Shown here: piece after piece, positions 35,311 through 42,917 of the stretch
Position numbering within the stretch: position 1 is the stretch's first letter
How the letters are laid out: the number at the start of each line of letters is the position of its first letter
From: JBKQHQ01 sp052148715
Lineage (GTDB): Bacteria > Pseudomonadota > Alphaproteobacteria > Rhizobiales > Xanthobacteraceae
Length of the DNA stretch: 64,000 nt
Assembly (NCBI GenBank): GCA_052148715.1
Contig: JBKQHQ010000218.1
Location: forward strand, 1 to 64,000
Reading direction: 5' to 3'
Translations under genes and position numbers: made by a program
The notes under the pieces: generated by a model
What the model was told of the DNA's origin: nothing
The model's database searches: none
The model's input: only the letters and a program-made list of their open reading frames with translations

Positions 35311-35811
35311 ATGACCCAACGCCCGCTAGCCGAAATCCTGCCCAAGGAGATGACCGAGCTGCGCAGCCGGCCGCTGTTCGCGCTCCTGCTCGACGTGCAG
35401 CCGGCGACGGTCGTCGGCAAGACGCCGGGCGTCGACCGACGCGTCGGCGTGATCACGGGCGGGCGGTTCGAGGGCGAGCGCCTGCGGGGCACGGTTCTGT
35501 CCGGCGGCAGCGACTGGCAGAGCGTCCGCCACGGCGACGGGGCATGGACGCTCGACGTGCGGATCGTGCTGCAGACGGACGACAACCAGCTCATCGGCAT
35601 GACCTATCGCGGCCTGCGGCACGGCCCGAAGGAGGTGCTCGACCGCATCGCGCGCGGCGAGACGGTCAGCCCGTCGGCCTATTATCTCCGCGCGTCGCCC
35701 TTCTTCGAGACCGCTTCCGAGCGCTACGGCTTTCTCAACGATATGATCGCCGTCGCGGTCGGCCACCGGCTGAAGGAAGGGCCCGTCTATCAGGTGTTCG
35801 AGATACTCTGA
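35311..35811 (+). CDS. DUF3237 family protein
   Basis: A 166-residue protein with family features: RPLFALLLDVQPATVVG, a GVITGGRFEGERLRGTVLSG strand pair, GDGAWTLDVRIVLQTDDNQL, MTYRG and a C-terminal Y-x-V-F-E-I-L. DUF3237 proteins form a small beta-barrel. Their activity is unknown, though relatives sit near catabolic genes. ATG 35311 follows GCAGGATCC. It is 210 bp upstream of the DUF2491 gene and may or may not share its transcript. Confidence 0.85.
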   Translation: MTQRPLAEILPKEMTELRSRPLFALLLDVQPATVVGKTPGVDRRVGVITGGRFEGERLRGTVLSGGSDWQSVRHGDGAWTLDVRIVLQTDDNQLIGMTYRGLRHGPKEVLDRIARGETVSPSAYYLRASPFFETASERYGFLNDMIAVAVGHRLKEGPVYQVFEIL

Positions 35812-36020
35812 ACGCGGCCCTCCCGCCGCGTCCCGCTCGTTTTTGTCGCTCCCGTCCACTGCCGCATAGAGCAACGCGCAAGGACGCGTATTCGAGACCT
35901 TTGCCCCAAGTGCCGATTTATGATTTCACCCCGGACCCCAAGTCTGTAGAACCTAAATCGCTAGAACAACAGTCCCGCGACGCGGGTCCACACTCAACCG
36001 TAACCGGCGTGCCATCCTCG

Positions 36021-37610
36021 ATGCCGACCCACAGCACTACGATCGTTCTCCGGCGTCTTAGCGGGGCGGCCCGCAGCCTTCGTTGCGGCTTGATCGCTGC
36101 ATTGGCCGCGGCCTCGTTGCTCGCCGCCGCCGCGCCCGCGGAGGCGAGGAGCTCCGGCGGCTATTCCCGTCCATCGGTATCGAGCTCGTCCAGTTATCAT
36201 TCCTCGTCGAGCTACCATTCGAGCGGCAGTAGCGGCGGCTACGCGCGCCCCTCGTTCAGCCCGCCGCGGTCGACGTTCACGCCTTCCGCCGGCGACCGCG
36301 CCGTGTCGCGCCGATCTTCCGGGAGCGCGCTCGACCAGTTCCGGTCCAACGAAAGGCGGGCCGCGCCCTCCGATTCGGGATCGGGGTGGTCATGGCGTCC
36401 CGACTTGGGGAGCAGGTCCTCGCGCGAGACGACCGGTTCCGGCTGGGGTTCGGGGCGTCCGTCGTTCGAGACGACCTATCGGCCGACGGCGACCGAGGGC
36501 TGGGGCTGGCGCCCGCCGGACTACGTACGCCCGACCCAGAGCACCTTCAACGGCTGGAACCCCTTTCTTTTCTGGTTGCTCTTGGATCGCCTCAACCGGC
36601 CGGACAGCGTCGATTTCTTCCACGACCAGGAGTACGATCCGGGCTACCGGCAATGGCGGGCACAGGCCGATCGTCAGGCGCAGAACGATGCCGAGCTCAG
36701 GGCGAAGCTTGATGCCCTCGATGCGCGGCTCGCCGCAAAGGAGGGCGATCCGCGCAATGCCAGTTTCCTGCCCAGCGGGGTGTCCGCGGCTTCGGCGCAC
36801 GCCGCGGCGGCGCCGGTCGATGCCCCAGCCTCGGAAGGCGTGCCCTGGGGCTTGCTGCTGGTCGCGCTCCTGATCGGAGGCGCTGTGGTGTTCATCGTCT
36901 ATGTGGGCCGGCGCCATGCGACGGCGGCATTGGGCCAAGCGACGGGAGGATCCATGGACGGACTCAAGACGGCCGCCAACATCCTTCGGCAGAAGATGTC
37001 CGGTACCCCCGTGACGCTGAAGCCGTTCCGGGTCGGGATGGCGCTGACGCTCGATCCGACGCCGTTCATCTTGGCCCAGGGCGCGACCAAAGTGCCGGTG
37101 CCGAAAGCGCAGGGACAAACGGCGTTCGCCAGCGTCCAGGCGATCGGCACGATCGAAGGCGCGCCGCTGCACCGGCTACACCTCGACGAGAGCACCTTCA
37201 TTCAGATCCACCTCGACGGCAACAGGCCCGACGAGTGCCGCTACTTCGCACAGATCGACGAGGTCGAGCCGGCGGATGCCGAGGAGTGGAAGGTTTGGCT
37301 GGAGCAAGGTCAGGGCATGATCGGGTGGCCTCAATTCCAAACCAAGGACGGCAAGCTCTACGATCGGGTCTGGTCGCCGGGGGCGCAATGGGTCGCGCCG
37401 GTGCCTTATGTGGAAGCGCTCGAAGGCAAGGCCGCCTCTCCCTCCGTGAAAGGCGTGATGATGCTTTACGGCTCTGCGACCGGACTGGCCGAACCGGCGC
37501 CGCAAACCGAATACATTCTCGTCGCCAGCGCCGAATCGGCCTCCGAGGGCGCCTGGGTCGCCATTCATGCCGGCATTGACGTCAATCCCGCCGCCCTGTC
37601 ATTGACCTGA
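36021..37610 (+). CDS. Membrane-anchored DUF2491 (YjfK-like) protein with Ser/Tyr-rich region
   Basis: A 529-residue protein with an unusual build. Residues 1-43 resemble a signal or anchor (CGLIAALAAASLLAAAAPAE). Residues 44-160 are Ser/Gly/Tyr/Arg-rich, including SSSSSYHSSSSYHSSGSSGG and repeated aromatic-Arg-Pro units. Residues 175-250 have NGWNPFLFWLLLDRLNRPDS and a charged helix. A second membrane segment lies at about 275-295 (VPWGLLLVALLIGGAVVFIV). The last 220 residues (FRVGMALTLDPTPFILAQG, GTIEGAPLHRLHLDE, ECRYFAQIDEVE) match DUF2491/YjfK in form. The DUF2491 part should be cytoplasmic and the Ser-rich part periplasmic. It is followed after 21 bp by the DUF350 gene. Confidence 0.8.
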   Translation: MPTHSTTIVLRRLSGAARSLRCGLIAALAAASLLAAAAPAEARSSGGYSRPSVSSSSSYHSSSSYHSSGSSGGYARPSFSPPRSTFTPSAGDRAVSRRSSGSALDQFRSNERRAAPSDSGSGWSWRPDLGSRSSRETTGSGWGSGRPSFETTYRPTATEGWGWRPPDYVRPTQSTFNGWNPFLFWLLLDRLNRPDSVDFFHDQEYDPGYRQWRAQADRQAQNDAELRAKLDALDARLAAKEGDPRNASFLPSGVSAASAHAAAAPVDAPASEGVPWGLLLVALLIGGAVVFIVYVGRRHATAALGQATGGSMDGLKTAANILRQKMSGTPVTLKPFRVGMALTLDPTPFILAQGATKVPVPKAQGQTAFASVQAIGTIEGAPLHRLHLDESTFIQIHLDGNRPDECRYFAQIDEVEPADAEEWKVWLEQGQGMIGWPQFQTKDGKLYDRVWSPGAQWVAPVPYVEALEGKAASPSVKGVMMLYGSATGLAEPAPQTEYILVASAESASEGAWVAIHAGIDVNPAALSLT

Positions 37611-37631
37611 CACCTCGGAGCACACTCGATC

Positions 37632-38057
37632 ATGAACACGAGCATCCAATTGATCGTCGACGGACTGCAAAACGGTCTGCCCGCCCTCATCGGGCGGTTC
37701 CTCGTCGCCTTGGTCCTGCTGTTCGTCGGCGTGTTCTGCTACTTCAAGATCACGCCGTTCAACGAGCGCAAGCTCATCGCCGAGAACAACGTCGCGGCGG
37801 CCTGTGTCCTCGTCGGCACCCTGATCGCGTTGGCCATCCCGCTCACCACCACGCTTGCGACGAGCAGCAGCTTCGTCGATATCATCATCTGGGGCTTGGT
37901 CGCCCTGATCATCCAGCTTGCGACGGTTGCGGCCGTGTCGCTATTTCTGCACAACATGCGCAAGATGGTGCTCGAAGACAACGTCGCGGCCGCCGTGACG
38001 CTCGCCGGCTTGCAGATCGCCGTCGCCCTGCTCAATGCCGGCGTGATGGCCGCGTAG
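37632..38057 (+). CDS. DUF350 (YjfL-like) membrane protein
   Basis: A 141-residue protein with four membrane helices (at about 17-37, 53-73, 83-103 and 119-139) arranged as two related halves. Each half has a conserved E(R)K/D-NVAAA segment: LIAENNVAAACVLVGTLIAL and VLEDNVAAAVTLAGLQIAV. This internal duplication is typical of DUF350/YjfL. Function is unknown, but it co-occurs with YjfJ and YjfK in a conserved enterobacterial cluster. It lies 21 bp after the DUF2491 gene. Confidence 0.88.
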   Translation: MNTSIQLIVDGLQNGLPALIGRFLVALVLLFVGVFCYFKITPFNERKLIAENNVAAACVLVGTLIALAIPLTTTLATSSSFVDIIIWGLVALIIQLATVAAVSLFLHNMRKMVLEDNVAAAVTLAGLQIAVALLNAGVMAA

Positions 38058-38075
38058 AGCAGACAGTAAATTCCG

Positions 38076-38104
38076 ACGTCGGCGCATGCCCGGGAAGCCG
38101 ACGT
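38076..38104 (+). other. Intergenic hairpin between DUF350 and PspA-like genes
   Basis: A perfect 8-bp stem (ACGTCGGC / GCCGACGT) with a 13-nt loop, followed by TTTCGATC. It could be a weak attenuator or an mRNA-stabilising structure between the two genes. Confidence 0.35.
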
Positions 38105-38139
38105 TTCGATCAACCGCCCGGAACCGAGGGTGATTTCCC

Positions 38140-38916
38140 ATGAGCTCCTTTCCCTTCATCAGCAACTTGATCGGCGTCAAGGCCAACGACGTTACGAAAA
38201 TGGCGGTCGAAGCTCTGGTCCGATGGGACCCGACAGCGTCGAGCCAAGCCGAGCTCCTGACCATGGAGCAGAACCTCGACGTGCTGGGAAAGCAGATCGC
38301 AGCCGCGCGCGAAACCTACGATAAAGAGCGCAAGGAGCTTGACGCGATCGACAACCTCTCCCACCAACGCATGTCGGCGGCCGATCTGCTGCAGAAACAG
38401 ATGGACACCGAGTCCGATCCCAGCAAGAAAGTCGCCCTGCAAGGCTCTCTTGAGAAGCTGGTATCGATGCTTGAAGAGATGGCCCCCGACCTCGAACAAG
38501 AGAAGAAGGACGTCCAGGACGCCCAGAACTTTATGCAATCGCTCGAGCAGACCTACAACGAAGCCGCGAAGAAGCTCAAGGGCGCTCAGGCCGAGCTCGC
38601 CCGGGCCACGCGCGACATGAGCCGGGCTGCGCAAGAGCGGGACGTCGCGCAGCAGCGGGCCGAGCAGGCGCGCCAAGCGGCGGGACTTGCGAACTCGACC
38701 AACAGCCTCAACGTCGCCTTGCAGGCGATGCGCGAGGCCGCTTCAAAGGACAGACAGGCCGCCGACGCCGCCCAACGCAAGGCCACGGTGCTGGCGCCGA
38801 GCGCGCCCGAGAAGGACGACCCCAACATCGCCCGGGCGATGGCGGCAGCGTCCGGAAAAGCACCCACCTCCGCGAGCCTGACGGAACGCCTGGCGGCGCT
38901 CAAGGCCAAGCAATAG
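38140..38916 (+). CDS. PspA/IM30-like coiled-coil protein (YjfJ-like)
   Basis: A 258-residue protein dominated by long amphipathic coiled coil (about residues 40-205) rich in Glu, Lys, Gln and Ala, with an N-terminal FPFISNLIGVKANDVTKMAV instead of the usual PspA amphipathic start. PspA/IM30 proteins oligomerise on stressed membranes. YjfJ is the member that travels with yjfK and yjfL. The C terminus is Ala/Lys-rich and ends TERLAALKAKQ. It is the third gene of the operon. No PspB, PspC or PspF is present, so regulation differs from the classic Psp system. Confidence 0.82.
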   Translation: MSSFPFISNLIGVKANDVTKMAVEALVRWDPTASSQAELLTMEQNLDVLGKQIAAARETYDKERKELDAIDNLSHQRMSAADLLQKQMDTESDPSKKVALQGSLEKLVSMLEEMAPDLEQEKKDVQDAQNFMQSLEQTYNEAAKKLKGAQAELARATRDMSRAAQERDVAQQRAEQARQAAGLANSTNSLNVALQAMREAASKDRQAADAAQRKATVLAPSAPEKDDPNIARAMAAASGKAPTSASLTERLAALKAKQ

Positions 38917-39056
38917 GCTTAAGATTTAACCTTGAGCCGGCGCACCCGGCCCGGGGGAACTCGCCACGGCAAGAAACGTTGGGCCGAATTGGGCAATTTT
39001 CGCAGCATCGTCATGCGTTTAGCCGTGGCACGCCGCGCCAACCCTGGGGTCGGCTA

Positions 39057-39335
39057 TCATCGCAGCAGATCACCGTATTCGGAATGCTTGCCTATGAAAG
39101 CGCCGATGAAGGGGCACTGAGCGACCACCTTGAGACCTTGCGCCCGCACCTGATCGAGTGCTCCGCGCGCAAGCGCCGAGCCGATTCCACGGCCGGACAG
39201 CTCCGCCGGGACCTCGGTATGGGTGAACGTGATCACGCCAGGCGACAGCTGATAATACGCGACAGCGACATGGCCGTCGGCGTCCAGCTCGAAGCGGTTG
39301 AGCCCAGTGTTGTTTCGGACCGGATTAACCGCCAT
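39057..39335 (-). CDS. GNAT-fold N-acetyltransferase (YidJ/YjdJ type, short)
   Basis: A 92-residue single-domain acetyltransferase-like protein. It has GVITFTHTEVPAELSGRGIG with the acetyl-CoA-binding SGRGIGSAL, then VVAQCPFIGAFIGKH, a pattern of the short YjdJ/GTLF3-like GNAT group. Members are small and their substrates are mostly unknown. It lies 14 bp downstream of a membrane protein gene on the same strand. Confidence 0.85.
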   Translation of the reverse strand: MAVNPVRNNTGLNRFELDADGHVAVAYYQLSPGVITFTHTEVPAELSGRGIGSALARGALDQVRAQGLKVVAQCPFIGAFIGKHSEYGDLLR

Positions 39336-39349
39336 CGCTTGACCTCCAC

Positions 39350-39904
39350 TCAGGCCGGTTGCTTGCTTCGGCGCAAGGCCGCCATGCGCCGGAATAACCG
39401 GCCCGTCCTTTGCGACCGCAAGAACCGTCGCCGCAGGTACCGGAGGTAAATGCGCGCACGCTGCCGGAGCGGGTCAACCAGCGCGTGGGCCCAGACCCGC
39501 CAAGCGATCACATGTTCGTACAATGCGCGGAACCAGCCGAGCTGCAGCAATTTCGAGCGCGTCACATCGAACACGAAAGCGGTGACGCCGAGGCCCAAAA
39601 GCTTGGCCAAGATCAGCGTGACGGCCACCCCGAGCCAGTCCTTGTGAACAAAGAACCATACTTCGATGAATTTCAGCGGGAGCAGCACGATCAGCGGGAT
39701 CACGAACACGATCACGCTCGCCCACGGCGGCAGCCGATCAACCAACCCGGCGAGCGCCACCTTGAGCCGGCGCCATGGAATGACATTGACGATCGCCGCA
39801 ACGACCGGCCGCAGGTGATCCCACAGCCACGCCTCGACCAGAAAGGCGAGCGCCAGGACGACCCAAAACGGCTTTGCCAAGCGGCGCCCCAGGGGACTTG
39901 CCAT
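39350..39904 (-). CDS. Membrane protein, unknown function
   Basis: A 184-residue protein with three or four hydrophobic segments (PFWVVLALAFLVEAWLWDHL; then WASVIVFVIPLIVLLPLKFI; then VAVTLILAKLLGLGVTAFVF) and a basic C-terminal tail rich in Arg (RIYLRYLRRRFLRS). The tail would lie in the cytoplasm under the positive-inside rule. I recognise no named family. Its place just after lpdA on the same strand suggests it could be co-transcribed with the 2-oxoglutarate dehydrogenase genes, with no known functional link. Confidence 0.7.
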   Translation of the reverse strand: MASPLGRRLAKPFWVVLALAFLVEAWLWDHLRPVVAAIVNVIPWRRLKVALAGLVDRLPPWASVIVFVIPLIVLLPLKFIEVWFFVHKDWLGVAVTLILAKLLGLGVTAFVFDVTRSKLLQLGWFRALYEHVIAWRVWAHALVDPLRQRARIYLRYLRRRFLRSQRTGRLFRRMAALRRSKQPA

Positions 39905-39977
39905 ATCACCCTCTCAAATGGCCCGCGACGCTCAACTTCGGAGCGAAGCCGTTCAGGCGCAGAGCCAAAGGCATCGG

Positions 39978-41381
39978 CTATATATTGATGGCCCGCTTCG
40001 CCACCGCCAGTGCGGCTTCCTTGACCGCCTCGGTCAGGGTCGGATGCGCGTGGCAGGTCCTGGCAATGTCCTCAGACGAAGCGCCGAACTCCATGGCCAC
40101 AGCAGCTTCCGCGATCATATTGCCGGCGTCGGCGCCGATGATGTGGACGCCGAGCACCCGGTCGGTCTTGGCATCGGCGAGGATTTTCACAAAACCATCG
40201 GTCATTTGGTTCACCTTGGCGCGCCCGTTGGCGGTGAACGGGAACTTGCCGACATTGTAGGCGATGCCGGCTTGCTTGAGCTCCTCCTCGGTCTTGCCGA
40301 CCGAGGCAATCTCCGGAATGGTGTAAACGACGTTGGGAATGACGTCGTAGTTCACGTGCCCGGCACGGCCGGCAATGATCTCGGCCACGGCGACACCCTC
40401 GTCCTCGCCCTTGTGCGCCAGCATCGGTCCCGGGATGACGTCGCCGATGGCATAGATGCCCGCGACATTGGTGGCGAAGTGGTCGTCGACGATGATCCGG
40501 CCGCGGTTGTCCTGGCGCACGCCGACATTTTCGAGCCCAAGCCCTTCCGTGTAGGGCACGCGGCCGATGGCAACGAGCGCCACGTCGGCCTCGATCGTCT
40601 CCGCGGCGCCGCCGTTCGCCGGCTCGACCATCGCCTTGAGCGTATTGCCCGAGGAATCGATCGCCGTGACCTTGGACGACAGCTTGAACGTGATGCCCTG
40701 CTTCTGCAGCATGCGCTGGAACTGCCGGCAGACCTCGCCGTCCATGCCGGGCAGGATGCGGTCGAGAAACTCGACCACGATCACCTGCGCGCCGAGCCGC
40801 CGCCACACCGAGCCGAGCTCCAGCCCGATCACGCCGGCACCGATGACCAACAGCCGCGCCGGCACCTTGTCGAGTACCAGCGCTCCGGTCGACGACACGA
40901 TGCGGCGCTCGTCGATGTCGATCCCGCGCAGCTTCGCCACGTCCGAACCGGTGGCGATCACGATCGATTTGGTTTCGATCGTCTGCGACTTGCCGTTGCC
41001 GGCGGACACCTCGATCTTGCCCGGCGCAACGATGCGGCCCAAACCGCGCACCGCGTCGATCTTGTTCTTCTTCAGCAGGAACTCGACGCCTTTGACATTG
41101 CCGTCGACGCCCTCATCCTTGAATTTCATCATCGCCGGTAGATCGAGCCGCGGACTGCCGACCTCGATGCCCATCTTGCCGAACGCGTGACCGGCCTCCT
41201 CAAAGAGCTCGGAGGTATACAACAGCGCCTTCGACGGAATGCAGCCGATATTCAGGCAGGTCCCGCCGTAGGTCGCTTCCTTCTCGACGACGGCCGTTTT
41301 CAAACCAAGCTGAGTGGCGCGGATGGCGCATACATAGCCGGCCGGGCCGGTGCCAATGACCACGAGATCATACTGAGCCAT
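39978..41381 (-). CDS. lpdA: Dihydrolipoyl dehydrogenase (E3)
   Basis: A 467-residue flavoprotein that reoxidises the lipoyl groups of 2-oxoacid dehydrogenases with NAD. It has the FAD-binding start YDLVVIGTGPAGYVCAIRA, the redox disulfide GGTCLNIGCIPSKALL, the NAD-binding VIGAGVIGLELGSVWRRLGA, and the C-terminal HAHPTLTEAVKEAAL with the catalytic His. It follows sucB on the same strand after 103 bp, so it most likely serves the 2-oxoglutarate complex. Confidence 0.97.
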   Translation of the reverse strand: MAQYDLVVIGTGPAGYVCAIRATQLGLKTAVVEKEATYGGTCLNIGCIPSKALLYTSELFEEAGHAFGKMGIEVGSPRLDLPAMMKFKDEGVDGNVKGVEFLLKKNKIDAVRGLGRIVAPGKIEVSAGNGKSQTIETKSIVIATGSDVAKLRGIDIDERRIVSSTGALVLDKVPARLLVIGAGVIGLELGSVWRRLGAQVIVVEFLDRILPGMDGEVCRQFQRMLQKQGITFKLSSKVTAIDSSGNTLKAMVEPANGGAAETIEADVALVAIGRVPYTEGLGLENVGVRQDNRGRIIVDDHFATNVAGIYAIGDVIPGPMLAHKGEDEGVAVAEIIAGRAGHVNYDVIPNVVYTIPEIASVGKTEEELKQAGIAYNVGKFPFTANGRAKVNQMTDGFVKILADAKTDRVLGVHIIGADAGNMIAEAAVAMEFGASSEDIARTCHAHPTLTEAVKEAALAVAKRAINI

Positions 41382-41484
41382 GGCGTTATCCGATGGGCCT
41401 CGTGAATGTTAGGCGATGCGGACTGCGCAATAATTGGCGCATATTCTTGACGGCGAACCGGCATCCACTTCGCCGAAACATGCG

Positions 41485-42765
41485 CTAGAGGTCAAGAACG
41501 AACCGCGCCGGATCCTCGAGGCTGTCCTTCACCCGCACCAGAAAGGTCACCGCCTCGCGTCCGTCGACGATGCGGTGGTCGTAGGAGAGTGCCAGATACA
41601 TCATCGGCCGCGCCTTGATCTCGCCATCCACCACCATCGGCCGCTCCTGGATCTTGTGCATGCCGAGAATGCCCGATTGCGGCGCGTTCAGGATCGGCGT
41701 CGACATCAGCGAGCCGTAGATGCCACCATTCGAGATCGTGAACGTGCCGCCTTGCATGTCCTCGATCTTGAGCGCGCCGTCGCGCGCACGGCGACCGAAC
41801 TCGGCAATCGCCTTCTCGATGGCGGCGAGCGAAAGCCGATCCGCATCGCGCACGACCGGCACGACAAGCCCCCGCTCGGTGCCGACGGCCACGCCGATAT
41901 GATAATAGTTCTTGTAGACGATGTCGGTGCCGTCGATCTCGGCATTGACCGCCGGAACGTCCTTGAGCGCCTGCACGCAGGCGCGCACGAAGAAGCTCAT
42001 GAAGCCGAGCTTCACTCCGTGCTTTTTCTCGAACAGATCCTTGTAGTGGCTGCGCATCGCCATGACCGCGGTCATGTCGACTTCATTGAACGTCGTGAGC
42101 ATCGCGGCGTTGTTCTGCGCGTCCTTGAGGCGGCGCGCGATGGTCTGCCGCAGCTTGGTCATCCGCACCCGCTCCTCGCGGGCGGCATCGTCGGCCGGGG
42201 AGGGCGCGCGCAGCTGCGCCGAGGCCGCCGGCGCCGGAACCGGGATCGGCTGGGCGGCAGCGCGCTCGATGGCGGCCAGCATGTCCCCTTTGCTGACCCT
42301 TCCGTCCTTCCCGCTTCCGTCAACCTTGGCGGGATCGATCCCGCTCTCCGCGGCGAGCCGGCGCACCGACGGTGCAAGCGGAATGTCCTCGGCCGGCACC
42401 GCGGGCCTGCTAGCCGCGGCGGCGACCGCGGCCTCCTTTGGCCGCGGCTGCTCCGGACCCGCGGCGATCGGCCGTGCGCCGTCGGTTTTCACTTCGGGCC
42501 TGCCAGTCGGCGACGCTTTCGCCGAGGCTGCGCCTTCCTGGATTTGCCCCAGCAGCGCACCCACCGCGACGGTCTCGCCATCTTTCACGGCGATCTCGCT
42601 GAGCACGCCCGCAGCCGGCGCCGGAACCTCGATCGTCACCTTATCGGTCTCGAGCTCGACCAACGGCTCGTCGACCTTGACCGGATCACCCGCATGCTTG
42701 AACCAGCGCCCGATCGTCGCTTCGGTCACCGACTCGCCAAGCGTGGGAACGCGGATATCAGCCAT
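41485..42765 (-). CDS. sucB: Dihydrolipoyl succinyltransferase (E2o)
   Basis: A 426-residue E2 component of 2-oxoglutarate dehydrogenase. The lipoyl domain covers about residues 1-76, with the modified Lys in ELETDKVTIEVPAP. A linker rich in Ala and Pro leads to the E3-binding domain (APSVRRLAAESGIDPAKVDG), then the catalytic core ending with SYDHRIVDGREAVTFLV, which holds the active-site His and Asp. The complex makes succinyl-CoA for the TCA cycle. The gene lies between sucA and lpdA, as expected. Confidence 0.97.
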   Translation of the reverse strand: MADIRVPTLGESVTEATIGRWFKHAGDPVKVDEPLVELETDKVTIEVPAPAAGVLSEIAVKDGETVAVGALLGQIQEGAASAKASPTGRPEVKTDGARPIAAGPEQPRPKEAAVAAAASRPAVPAEDIPLAPSVRRLAAESGIDPAKVDGSGKDGRVSKGDMLAAIERAAAQPIPVPAPAASAQLRAPSPADDAAREERVRMTKLRQTIARRLKDAQNNAAMLTTFNEVDMTAVMAMRSHYKDLFEKKHGVKLGFMSFFVRACVQALKDVPAVNAEIDGTDIVYKNYYHIGVAVGTERGLVVPVVRDADRLSLAAIEKAIAEFGRRARDGALKIEDMQGGTFTISNGGIYGSLMSTPILNAPQSGILGMHKIQERPMVVDGEIKARPMMYLALSYDHRIVDGREAVTFLVRVKDSLEDPARFVLDL

Positions 42766-42917
42766 CTCACCGATCCTTGCGGTCTGGCGCGGCGCCAGCT
42801 TCGGCGGCGGCCCATCCTGAAATTAGCGCATGTTCCGGCAAAGAAGGAACTCGGGAACACCGGAGCTCCCGCGGTGGACGCCGGTCTGCCGGCAAGAACA
42901 TGCGCCAAACGACAATA

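Noticed and set aside
35097..36020. A 308-codon extension of the DUF2491 frame to 35097
   Set aside because: It runs through the DUF3237 gene in another frame, is Arg-rich, and the signal-like segment begins only after ATG 36021.
36390..37172. A 260-residue minus-strand frame opposite the DUF2491 gene
   Set aside because: It is Arg-rich with no motif, and the plus-strand frame has a signal, membrane helices and family blocks.
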